Assembly: GCA_021927905.1 (NCBI GenBank)
Contig: BLLK01000052.1
Location: forward strand, 188,501 to 252,500
Length of the DNA stretch: 64,000 nt
From: Chaetoceros tenuissimus
Lineage: Eukaryota > Bacillariophyta > Thalassiosirophyceae > Chaetocerotales > Chaetocerotaceae
Reading direction: 5' to 3'
Below are positions 55,754 through 64,000 of this stretch, piece by piece. The notes under the pieces are model-generated. The model made no database searches. It saw only the letters and a program-made list of their open reading frames with translations, and had not been told where the DNA came from. Both the position numbers and the translations under genes were made by a program. Every line of letters starts with the position of its first letter. Position 1 is the stretch's first letter.

Positions 55754-56223
55754 GAGCATGAGGGAAGTGATGTGCAAACACAAACACTTTTTCCATAAAA
55801 GGTCTAAGAGTGTATGATCTCAATTTGAAGAACTAAGAAGGCAAGATCAACTAAAATGTTTAACTTTTATAAACTACAAACTGTAGAGATTTGACTTCCT
55901 TTTTTATTCTGATTCCAATTCAATCATTGATTTTCCGAATACAAAAGTTCAATTAGTCCTGATTGTTAGAAGCGTTCATAAGAAATACACAGGTCATTTC
56001 AATAAATAATTGTTCACCGCTTCCTAAAACCGTTTTAGGTCTGGCGAGAAGCCTATTCGAGGGTACGCCAATGGTGCGAAGACGTTTTAATGATGTTTTG
56101 GTTGAAGTAGAACACGAGAAGCCATTTGTACTCGTTCCTCTATCATCAGTTTCAACCTTTTAAGAAGAAGTTTCATAAATTATCAAACTTGCAACCTTGA
56201 ATGGGATACTAGAATAAAGTATC
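55754..56223. other. Spacer between A1 and B1, duplicated with the module
   Basis: Contains acgttttaatgatgtt and gagaagccatttgtact, which recur with changes before B2 (about 58080-58165). A 66-codon ORF is open here but not in the second copy, so this is more likely a shared leader or promoter than a gene. Confidence 0.5.
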
Positions 56224-56909
56224 ATGAATATCCATAGAAACACTCGTACAACTTCACTTGTTCTTAGCAACAACAAAGAGCTTCTCGATGAAGCCCGACT
56301 CCAAAGATGCAAACAAGCTCTTCCTGATGATCGTCGACTTGATATAATACCATATCAAAGCTACTACAAACTCCCTGAAGAAAATAAAACACCAACTCAA
56401 AACTTACTCAGAACTCAGACTCCTCTAATGAACACGCTAGGAGACTCCGTCGCTTGACGTTCATTTCAGGTAAACGTTTGAATGATAGATACGCCTCACG
56501 AACACCACAAAGAAGGAACAACATACTATCAAAAGAGGATACCTATGCAAGTATTGATACCAGGAGAAAAGTGAACCATGAAGTGCAAAACGATGCTTAT
56601 ATGATTCTACAAGAGCTGAAGCAAATCAAGAAAAACATTTCAGCAGAGATGGACATAAAGAGAAAAACGAATAATGGTATCTTTCCTCTGCTTTCTCGGG
56701 ATGAACATCGTCGTATTAGTTCTTTCATGAATGCATGTGATATGGTGCTAGAATCATTCGAGAAAGAGCTTGAATACCAAAAAAGAGATGTACAAGAAGT
56801 ATCAAGCATAGAATTACGAAGAGATAATTCATCAAGGACTGCTGTGAGATTTGATCTAAGTAGGAATGAAGTTTTTCACATTTCAGCGACTACTATTCCA
56901 TCCTTATGA
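56224..56909 (+). CDS. Orphan protein B1, frame-interrupted
   Basis: Paralog of B2 (58253-58936). The first part (MNIHRNTRTTSLVL...LDEARLQRCKQALPDDRRLDI) and the second (RRLTFISGKRLNDRY..RRNNILS, MILQELKQIKKNISAEM, ISSFMNACDMVLESFEKEL, AVRFDLSRNE) both match B2, but lie in different frames. The change falls between about 56385 and 56435. No intron with normal signals explains it, so B1 is either broken by a small indel or mis-assembled. Helical, charged, no targeting signal. Confidence 0.55.
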
Positions 56910-57457
56910 TAAGAATTATGAAAGAAGAGAATAAATTAAGAAGTAATAATTTTATAATCTGAAATGAGTCTATTATAGTTATTTATTCAATCATTTGACG
57001 ATTGCAGGCGCGAGAAGCCCAAAATTTCCCGTGTCCAGAAAATTGCGTTTCAATCATAGGCTGACATCATGATTACGTTGGAGAACAAGCAATAGGCAGG
57101 AACGTAATGTTGAACTTCAAGATGAAGTCAATATGAAGTCTTCAATCATTGGACGACAACATAATTTCGTTCGAGAACCAGCCTCCCTAATTTTCGACTT
57201 CCCGGCCGGGATTGCAAGTATGAGAAGCCCAACAAACATTTTATCAAAAACAGACAATTCTCGCATGTGATGGTTAGATCGAGAATTGCCTGACATGCGA
57301 GAATTGTCTATTGCTGATCATGTTTATGTTTAACTTCCTCAAGGATTGGGCAAAGCAAAGAAACAAAACAAAAGGTTCATAAAATATCCAAAGCCACTCA
57401 AACAGCAACAGCCTTCAAAATTTCAAAAAAGAAAATATTTCACCTCTTTCTAACAAC
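56910..57457. repeat. Spacer with duplicated block and hairpin
   Basis: The block gctgacatcatgattacgtt and the later aacttcaagatgaagtc, present before A1 (about 55287-55351), recur here (about 57060-57129) and mark the start of the second module. No gene is seen. Confidence 0.6.
57252..57309. repeat. Perfect 17-bp hairpin
   Basis: agacaattctcgcatgt at 57252-57268 is the exact inverse of acatgcgagaattgtct at 57293-57309, with a 24-nt loop that itself repeats part of the arm (gagaattg). Found only in the second module spacer; none was noticed before A1. Confidence 0.85.
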
Positions 57458-57718
57458 ATGAATATTTCAAAGAAGATCCACAACAATCATACAATGTTGG
57501 CAAGTACTGATGTTATTCTAAAAGAGGAGAGGATCCAACCATCATACATGTATCTCGGAATGACCTCCTCTAGAAGATATTCTTGTCCTTTGCTACACGC
57601 AAATTCTTGGGAAGGAGGCCACCAAAACCTACAAACATCCGAGCAATCCCTAGAAAGAGAGAGAAATAGAAAGCAGTCATTGGATATGCTCGCTGAGATT
57701 CTCAAGGATTTTGCTTGA
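57458..57718 (+). CDS. Small orphan protein A2 (86 aa)
   Basis: 86 aa, intact. Paralog of A1: same start (MNISKK), MLASTDVILKEERIQPS, SSRRYSCPLLHAN, QNLQTSEQSLERERNRKQS and end MLAEILKDFA. Conservation at the two ends with indels in the middle suggests that the reading frame is under selection. Function unknown. Confidence 0.6.
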   Translation: MNISKKIHNNHTMLASTDVILKEERIQPSYMYLGMTSSRRYSCPLLHANSWEGGHQNLQTSEQSLERERNRKQSLDMLAEILKDFA

Positions 57719-58252
57719 GAGGAAATTCATTTCTAAGAAAGAATTATCGACAACTGGGCAAAGACGGAGAACGAGGGTACAACAAGATACATTGCCCCTT
57801 TCATAAGTGGAAACTTTGCCAACAGCAATGATTATTTGAATTAGAATAGTTTATAAATTAAATGAAATAGTGAAATCTTGTTGTTTATTTTTCTACTCGT
57901 TTTTCATGTACTACTACCAAGTTAAGCCATTGTATAAAAGTTTTTTTTCTTGAATACGGGAACAACGCAAACGAGAACCACAAAGGAAGGAAGGAAAGGA
58001 AGAATCGAGAATTGATTATTGTTTGGGAAGCCGTTTAGTTATATAATTAGGTTCCTAAAATACGAGTCAATCGTGGAAGGACGTTTTGATGATGTTCCCG
58101 TTTTTAAGTAGAATGAGAAGGCTGTATTGTCAGCTGTAGCCACGAGAAGCCATTAGTAGAATTGGTTCCTGTCTCATCACCCGCTTTCATTCATAAAATA
58201 TCAAAGTTACTTCCTCGAATGAGATAGAATATATATATACTTCAACAATATC
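57719..58252. other. Spacer between A2 and B2
   Basis: No gene. Carries the decayed counterpart of the A1-B1 leader (about 58080-58165). Confidence 0.4.
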
Positions 58253-58936
58253 ATGAATGTCCATAGAAACACTCATACAAAAGCGGTTCTCAATGAAGCG
58301 CGACTCCAAAGATTTAAACAAGCACTCCTTGATAATGGCCGGCTTGAAATACCCTACCAAAGCTGCAAACTCCCTACTGAAAGTAAATCACCAATTGATA
58401 CTGTTCCTTTTGGTAGTTCAAGTAGTGGAGACTCAAAACAAGCTCAGAATGCAGCCTCCTGTCCTGAAGTTAGTAGACACCGTCGCTTGACGTTCGTTTC
58501 AGGCAATCGCTTGACAGGTAGACGTTTCCCAAGAGCCCCAAGAAGGAACAACATACTCTCGACCGAGAATACCTCCTTTGCAAGTTCTGAAACCATTCAA
58601 AACTTGAACCAAGAAATGCCTAACAATGTTACTATGATTTTACACGAGCTGAAGCAAATCAAGAAAAAGATTGCAGCAGAAATGGAAATGAAAAGTGAGT
58701 TGAAAGATGGTATTGTTCCTCTATCTCTGGATAAACGCCGCCGTATTCATTCTTTTATGAATGCATGTGATATGGTGCTAGAGTCGTTCGAGAAAGAACT
58801 TCACTGTCAACGCAGTGATACAGAACTACGAAGGGTAGATCAGCGAAGAACAAAACGACAGATTATAAAAGAAACAAATTCATCAAAGAAAATTGTAAGA
58901 TTTGATCTTTGTAGGAATGAGTTTTTTTACTTCTAA
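58253..58936 (+). CDS. Orphan protein B2 (227 aa)
   Basis: 227 aa, intact, single exon. Disordered Ser/Arg-rich N-terminal half, then a helical block shared with B1 (MILHELKQIKKKIAAEMEM, then IHSFMNACDMVLESFEKEL), and a C-terminal KKIVRFDLCRNEFFYF. The K-I-V-R-F word fits the RVxF docking consensus for protein phosphatase 1, but such short motifs are frequent by chance. No signal peptide or membrane segment. It belongs with A2 to the second copy of a two-gene module. Function unknown. Confidence 0.65.
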   Translation: MNVHRNTHTKAVLNEARLQRFKQALLDNGRLEIPYQSCKLPTESKSPIDTVPFGSSSSGDSKQAQNAASCPEVSRHRRLTFVSGNRLTGRRFPRAPRRNNILSTENTSFASSETIQNLNQEMPNNVTMILHELKQIKKKIAAEMEMKSELKDGIVPLSLDKRRRIHSFMNACDMVLESFEKELHCQRSDTELRRVDQRRTKRQIIKETNSSKKIVRFDLCRNEFFYF

Positions 58937-59259
58937 GATTGTACAATAAGTTATAAAGTATGTTTTAGGAAATTAGGGTTCTCAAAGATGAAAAGAAAGA
59001 AATTTCAATTTAATGTACTTGATAGATTCCGTCGAAGCTAATCAGATCTCTGTTGACACTTTCATACTTCCGAGCATCTATCAATCAGAGACTTTTAAAC
59101 AATATATACATGATGAAGAGGCAATAAGTACTCATATGTTTAGATAATAAAAGTTATACTATAGCTTTAAGGTAACTTAATTCCATAACTTCAAAAGTTT
59201 CCTGAGATAGCATAGTACAATGACTAATAAAACACAAAACATATATCATTCCTAACTGT
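58937..59259. other. Intergenic
   Basis: A/T-rich, convergent 3' ends of B2 and the next gene. No feature seen. Confidence 0.4.
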
Positions 59260-60489
59260 CTAGCACTTTTTCTCACTTTGGATACGTATTTTCCGAAAAG
59301 TTTCTTGTTGTAGTTTTAATTGTTTTTCATAAAACTTCCTAGCTTGAACAGGGGTAACAGCTCGTGAGGATTTTGCCTTCCCATTCCTCTCAATTGCAGT
59401 CTGGTCAGGAGTAATTGCTTTCTTTGCTACTTTTGACTTTGTCTTTTGTTTTAGATTTGATGATGCATAGAGTTTGGAGTGAGAAGGATCCCTCGCAGAA
59501 AGTCGGAATCTATTCGCTTTGCTCATCTCATATTTTCGCTCATACTCTTCTCGCCGTTTTTTCCCTTCAAGAATGCGTTTATTCAAAGCCTCGTCTAAAT
59601 CTAATTTATTCCGTCTCTGAGGAGGATGCACAGGCACGTCGACCGCTTTCGATCTTACTACGGGTTTCTTCTTCTCTTTAGCAAATTGTGTTTTTACCCT
59701 AGCATTACCTGCTGATCTTGACTCCTTCGGAAGAGCTTGTTTTGTTTTCCTTGCTGTAGTAGTATTTGCTGTTGATATTTTATTCCTTTTGAAAGTACCT
59801 TTTTGACTTTTACCTCCTTTTGCTTCTGCCACAGCTTGGGCCTTTTTTAGAGGCTTTGAAGTATTGATTTGTGCCTCTATCTTTTGCAAAGAGTTAATAG
59901 ATGATGAATTTGATGATTTAGACGAACCATCTAATATAATTGGCAGAGACATTGAGCTCTTATTTGTACCTCTAACTGAAATTCTCATAGCTCTTTCCTT
60001 TTTTGGTAAAGGATCAGATAGATCTTCGCCTTGCATGATAAGACTGTTAGATAGATCTTCACCAATAACGAGACTGTTCTGCAGAACCTCAGTAGTGTTT
60101 TCAATTTGAGAACTTGAAAATATTTCCTCTAAGGATTCAATGGTGCTTTGGGAGGAGGTGCTATTGTTTTGTCTCTCACCTTCAACATCTCCTCTTCCTC
60201 GAGAAATTTCTTCATTAGGTTGAGATGATCTAGTTTCGCTTTCTTCGTGCTGACTCTCCTCGTCATCATCATCATCATCGTCGTCAAGCAAAAAGCCAAG
60301 AAATTCAAAAATACCAGTATAGATTGGCAGTTCTATATTGTTGACAATATGATCCATAGGAACATCATCCATTTTCAAGACGGAAGAGTCATCTGCTAAT
60401 CCAATGAATTCATCTGGCATTTCATGTTTGAAGTCACCATTTTCGGCAGTAACGCTTTTACTGAGAGTCCACTCACGATACATGATCAC
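59260..60489 (-). CDS. Basic low-complexity coiled protein, unassigned
   Basis: 409 aa. The N-terminal 70 residues are globular-looking (GIFEFLGFLL), followed by an acidic run of eight Asp and a Ser/Glu/Asn-rich stretch (to about 170). The C-terminal half is strongly basic and Lys/Arg/Ala-rich, with a helical block (LDLDEALNKRILEGKKRREEYERKYEMSK, in parts) and an end RKFYEKQLKLQQETFRKI. This resembles microtubule- or nucleic-acid-binding proteins in composition only. No family recognised. An ATG 6 bases downstream (60483) is an equal start candidate. Confidence 0.65.
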   Translation of the reverse strand: MIMYREWTLSKSVTAENGDFKHEMPDEFIGLADDSSVLKMDDVPMDHIVNNIELPIYTGIFEFLGFLLDDDDDDDDEESQHEESETRSSQPNEEISRGRGDVEGERQNNSTSSQSTIESLEEIFSSSQIENTTEVLQNSLVIGEDLSNSLIMQGEDLSDPLPKKERAMRISVRGTNKSSMSLPIILDGSSKSSNSSSINSLQKIEAQINTSKPLKKAQAVAEAKGGKSQKGTFKRNKISTANTTTARKTKQALPKESRSAGNARVKTQFAKEKKKPVVRSKAVDVPVHPPQRRNKLDLDEALNKRILEGKKRREEYERKYEMSKANRFRLSARDPSHSKLYASSNLKQKTKSKVAKKAITPDQTAIERNGKAKSSRAVTPVQARKFYEKQLKLQQETFRKIRIQSEKKC

Positions 60490-60920
60490 GCAAAGTTCCT
60501 CTCACTTTTAATTAAATGAAATGAAATAATGAGGTTGGATCCTACTATGTTGAAAATGTATGTTGCACTCGAAGAGCTACAGCTGTATATGTGTGTTTTG
60601 CCTTTTTCTTTTGCTTCATCTATTACGTAGTGTTGTCGCCATTTTTCGTCTTGTGTCTTGTGCACTATGTGCAAACTGCCGACGAATGAGAAGAAGTGAT
60701 GAAGTTCACGAGTGTGACAAACTGAAAGCCACATAAGTATTTTTAGTACGAGACGGTACTTATGAAACGATTGCTTAGGCCTATTATGACAAGCCATTTA
60801 TTGATGAAAAGTATCTTTGAATGGCATCTCACCACGACATCATCTTCACGCTGGGAATTCCACAAATCTTTCATTAATTCAGAGGAACCCCTACGAAAGC
60901 TACCAACAATTGCTCTCCAA
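60490..60920. other. Divergent intergenic region
   Basis: Between the basic coiled protein (minus) and the secreted protein (plus). The frame of the plus gene is open from 60762, but that stretch encodes no signal peptide and is taken as leader. Confidence 0.4.
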
Positions 60921-61661
60921 ATGCACTCTTTTGCTATTGCATCCATTTTTGCTTCTGCTCAATTTGTTCTCAGTGAGGAACTGGTTACCGAGAGACAGGG
61001 GTCAGTCACAATTTGTGGTTGTCCAGGAAGTTTGACAGGTAAAGATGTGTGCAAAGATTTCATGTTTGACGAATGTACTCCACATTATATCGACTTTGAT
61101 GAATCTAAGGAAATAATGGCATACTTGAAGCCTGTTTACGAATATGGTGTCGATGGCACTGTCATAACTTATTCGTATTCTGATGAGGATTGCACAATTC
61201 GAGGAGATTTTCAACTCATTTCTAGCTGCACTAATGAGTGTTGGTCTGAAACTCTCAATTTGGGATCGGGAGGATGTACTTTTGAAGCTCCGTTTGAAGA
61301 TAAAGGGTCTGTCACTATGAGTGGTTGTCCAGGAAGGACGACAGGATATGGAACCAGAGATTTCAAGGTTGAGCAGTGTACTCCACACTATATCGATTTT
61401 GATCCATCTAAAGGAGTGATGGCATACTTTAAGCCAGTTTGGGGTGATCGCGATGGCCAAGGTATCACTTCGGTCACTACATATGCGTATTCTGATAAGG
61501 ATTGCACAAATCTCGATTTTCAAGTTGAAGGTAAATGCAACGAGGAATGCTGGTCTGAATCACTCAATTTGGGGGCAGTGGGATGTGAGTCTAGTGCACC
61601 CTTCAAAAGTGGTCTTGCTGTTTCTTTTCCTGTCTTTGTTCTTGTTATGATACTATTCTAG
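60921..61661 (+). CDS. Secreted protein with two cysteine-rich repeats and GPI-like tail
   Basis: 246 aa from the ATG at 60921, chosen because MHSFAIASIFASAQFVLS is a signal peptide. Two tandem copies of a domain of about 95 aa follow. Each has GSVT-x-x-GCPG, then F-x-x-(D/E)-x-CTPHYIDFD, then (I/V)MAY-x-KPV, then Y-(S/A)-YSD-x-DCT, then NECW/EECWSE(T/S)LNLG, and ends in APF. The last 17 residues are hydrophobic (GLAVSFPVFVLVMILF) after a small-residue stretch, typical of a GPI-anchor signal. A surface protein of unknown role. Confidence 0.78.
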   Translation: MHSFAIASIFASAQFVLSEELVTERQGSVTICGCPGSLTGKDVCKDFMFDECTPHYIDFDESKEIMAYLKPVYEYGVDGTVITYSYSDEDCTIRGDFQLISSCTNECWSETLNLGSGGCTFEAPFEDKGSVTMSGCPGRTTGYGTRDFKVEQCTPHYIDFDPSKGVMAYFKPVWGDRDGQGITSVTTYAYSDKDCTNLDFQVEGKCNEECWSESLNLGAVGCESSAPFKSGLAVSFPVFVLVMILF

Positions 61662-61728
61662 ACGAAGAAGGTTGAATTGGTAGTAATACATTTATGAGTA
61701 ATGTTTCATTTCATGTTAATCTATCATA

Positions 61729-63972
61729 TCACTTATATCTTTCTCGTACATTCCTTGACCATTTTGAAGGCAAACTGCTGAGTTTGACTTCATCATCGAT
61801 ACTTCTGCCAAGCAATTCTTCATACAAGTCAGCAGGTGCAGCAAATCTTAATTGTCGCAGAACCATATTCCCAACCATTCCTTCAGTGCAACATACTTTG
61901 AAGACAGCTTTCACAACTCGTCTTCTTCTTTTATCGTTGGCAGGAATGAGATTTACAAATGCTTTCAGTAATGTTCCATAAGTGGTATGGTCTGACTTTG
62001 CAAATTCTTGAATAGCAACTAAGGTCTCTACAACGACAACCAGAGCACGGATCTTTTCGTCTTGATCAAAGGTATACGCACATGCATTCAATACAGCGTT
62101 AAATGTGTAGATGCTTGGTTTTACTGCTTCAACTTTTTGCTCTCGATATAAAGTTATCATTTGTTTTGATATTTCTTGTGCCTTTGTTGCTTTATCTGCC
62201 GCATCACTTCTTGCATATGCAGATATCACAGAAGTGTAGGAAATGACGTCTGGTTGAATAGTAGATTTATTCTTTGACTGTTCCAATCGGTACAAAAGGG
62301 CCTCAGCTTTGTCTGTACAGCTTGTTCTAGCATTTGCATATGCCTTTAGAATAGTATTGTATGTAATTATATTTGGCTTGACGTTTTCAAATGCACTTTC
62401 TTCCATAGTTTGTAGTAAATCCTCTATACATAATATAGAATCTTCGTCGCCCTGTGCCGAATATGCATTGATTAAACTATTGTACACCACACGATCTGGT
62501 CTATCACCACTATGGTGTTGATGAAATGCAATCATTTGATCCAATATTCCATGTGCTTGTTTTCCAGAATCAGATCTCGCAGCAATTGCATCTATAACAG
62601 TGGAATAGGAAAACGAGTCAGGTTTTACATGCAAACTACCTTGCTGATGCAATATTTCCATCTTATCTAGCAGTTTGATGGCCTTCTTATGCCCTTGCAA
62701 ATCTCTTTTTGATTTAGCATATGCATTGAGAACAATATTGAATGACGTAGTAGATGCTTCAATTCCATATTTAGAATCCATAGAAGTCAAAGTGGAATAA
62801 GCCTTGGGTATAGCATCTTTTCTATGACTTTTGGTATAGCTTGAAATCAACGTATTGATTGTCACTTTATCTGGGTAAGTCTGCACCTGTGGTATATGTT
62901 GATACGTTTCATGCAAGGTAATCATTTTATCCAATAACATTTCAACTTTGTTTCTTGCATTTTTAGGATCTGCTTTGAGCCAACAGTTCATGACTGCATT
63001 AAATGTATCAGTGGTTGGGTAGACTAGCGAATGCGTTCGTGCGTTGCCACTTGTATCGGATAAGGTATATTCCACATTCTCTACAATTTTGTTTAGTATA
63101 GATGTCGCTTCTTTTGCATATTCTACTCGAATTGATTTTGCAAGTATTGAAAATACTTGATTGTAAGTATTGATATCGGGCTGAAATATAGAATCCTTTA
63201 GCGCCTTTTCTTCAATGTTTTGCAAAAGTTCCAAGGCATCGTTTGCATCCTGCTTTCGTTGTGAAGATGATGCATGGACTCGATTCGCCAATGCATACAA
63301 GTAATAATTATAAGATTGTATCGAAGAAAAATATGCCGCTGCACAATTTTGATCTTGATTGCTTTCGTACTCTTCCATGAGTTTCAATAGACTTTTCATT
63401 TGTTCACATGCATCTGTTGATCGAGATCGAACCCATGATTTGAAGACTAGATTAAAGCTTCTGGCATTAGGCTTTGCTATGTCCAAGTCTATCCATCGAT
63501 GTAAAAATTCCGTACATTTTAAGGGATCTTCATTCATGAATGCTTCCAAGACATAATTTCCTATTTGCGGTGTCAGATATTCATGCTCAGTATCAAGTTG
63601 ACAGTGTTGTAGTAATATATTGAATAATCGAAGCGTCTGGTCGCCACTATTGACAGATTTACTCCAAGCCTTCATTAAAGACGGGATCTTCCGTATCTTA
63701 TCTTTTGACAAAGGTTCCTTTTGATCATTCATTCTATTACCTAATATTTTATCAGTGGTTCGTTGAAGCCAAACTCTCTCTCTTGAATCCTTGTTGTAAT
63801 ATGCATCATATTGACTATGTGTTTCTTGTAAATGAAGCTGGTAGTATGTGATACGAGCCGATGTCGGTGTAAAGGCGAGAGTACTTGACGACTGCTGACC
63901 TATCGTTATGATCAGTAGTAATATTATCACATGTTCAAAAAGAAAGAACAAATAACTTTTCCGAGTAATCAT
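61729..63972 (-). CDS. Pentatricopeptide-repeat protein, probably plastid
   Basis: 747 aa, single exon. About 12 or more PPR units of 35-37 residues can be read, such as DTFNAVMNCWLKA, VTINTLISSYTKS, TSFNIVLNAYAKS, FSYSTVIDAIAAR, VVYNSLINAYSAQ, ITYNTILKAYANA, ISYTSVISAYARS and YTFNAVLNACAYT. The N-terminus is a signal peptide (hydrophobic HVIILLLIITIG) ending at STLA|FTPTSAR; a Phe right after the cleavage site is the diatom bipartite plastid-targeting motif (ASAFAP type). PPR proteins bind organelle RNA and act in processing or translation. The RNA target is unknown. Confidence 0.92.
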   Translation of the reverse strand: MITRKSYLFFLFEHVIILLLIITIGQQSSSTLAFTPTSARITYYQLHLQETHSQYDAYYNKDSRERVWLQRTTDKILGNRMNDQKEPLSKDKIRKIPSLMKAWSKSVNSGDQTLRLFNILLQHCQLDTEHEYLTPQIGNYVLEAFMNEDPLKCTEFLHRWIDLDIAKPNARSFNLVFKSWVRSRSTDACEQMKSLLKLMEEYESNQDQNCAAAYFSSIQSYNYYLYALANRVHASSSQRKQDANDALELLQNIEEKALKDSIFQPDINTYNQVFSILAKSIRVEYAKEATSILNKIVENVEYTLSDTSGNARTHSLVYPTTDTFNAVMNCWLKADPKNARNKVEMLLDKMITLHETYQHIPQVQTYPDKVTINTLISSYTKSHRKDAIPKAYSTLTSMDSKYGIEASTTSFNIVLNAYAKSKRDLQGHKKAIKLLDKMEILHQQGSLHVKPDSFSYSTVIDAIAARSDSGKQAHGILDQMIAFHQHHSGDRPDRVVYNSLINAYSAQGDEDSILCIEDLLQTMEESAFENVKPNIITYNTILKAYANARTSCTDKAEALLYRLEQSKNKSTIQPDVISYTSVISAYARSDAADKATKAQEISKQMITLYREQKVEAVKPSIYTFNAVLNACAYTFDQDEKIRALVVVVETLVAIQEFAKSDHTTYGTLLKAFVNLIPANDKRRRRVVKAVFKVCCTEGMVGNMVLRQLRFAAPADLYEELLGRSIDDEVKLSSLPSKWSRNVRERYK

Positions 63973-64000
63973 TGATGAGAAAGATGGGACTCAGGGTCTC

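Noticed and set aside
55963-56163. 66-codon ORF between A1 and B1
   Set aside because: The duplicated counterpart before B2 is not open, so conservation is better explained by a leader or promoter.

Overview
The window looks like nuclear DNA of a centric diatom. The genes are small and mostly split by short GT..AG introns (about 70-120 nt). Secreted proteins carry serine/proline PSP repeats. A plastid-type signal peptide ends in LA|FTP. There is a Copia-type retroelement of the kind common in diatoms, and several families I associate with Chaetoceros: LRR proteins ending in a 'YxLHxACxSFxPL' tail, cysteine-rich CDW modules and LNR membrane proteins. The genus is inference from family memory; no search was run. 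About 28 genes or gene remnants are supported.

Layout. 0-6.7 kb: an ankyrin/MYND protein, an unassigned ORF and a large secreted CDW/PSP protein. 6.8-11.6 kb (minus): an ataxin-3-like Josephin deubiquitinase and a membrane protein with a long LNR (Notch-type) array. 11.6-15.4 kb: a degenerate foldback element and a multi-pass membrane protein cut by one stop. 15.4-18 kb: a membrane sulfotransferase-like protein with a PA14-like domain. 18.1-22.8 kb (minus): a Doa10/MARCH6 RING-CH ubiquitin ligase in three exons. 24-36 kb: a second MYND protein, four LRR paralogs (two intact, two decayed), a CBM9-like protein, a TA-flanked MITE, a secreted EGF-like/CDW protein and a CDW-PSP-sulfatase-ShK fusion. 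36.7-39.5 kb: an F-box protein and an LCIB-type carbonic anhydrase. 39.8-53 kb: two nearly identical 7TM receptor genes flanking a broken Copia element. 53-55 kb: an AT-hook nuclear protein. 55-59 kb: a tandemly duplicated two-gene module of unknown small proteins. 59-64 kb: a basic coiled protein, a small GPI-anchor-like secreted protein and a plastid-targeted PPR protein.

Shared themes: ubiquitin handling (Josephin-UIM-UBX, Doa10, F-box), cell-surface sulfated glycans (sulfotransferase-like/PA14 and sulfatase/ShK), carbon concentration (LCIB-like CA) and expanding extracellular cysteine-rich families. No operon-like organisation is expected. No RNA gene or CRISPR array was recognised. The strongest candidates for undescribed biology are the CDW module shared by three secreted proteins, the A-B-A-B orphan family at 55-59 kb, the Josephin-UIM-UBX protein, and the receptor gene pair with patchy divergence.
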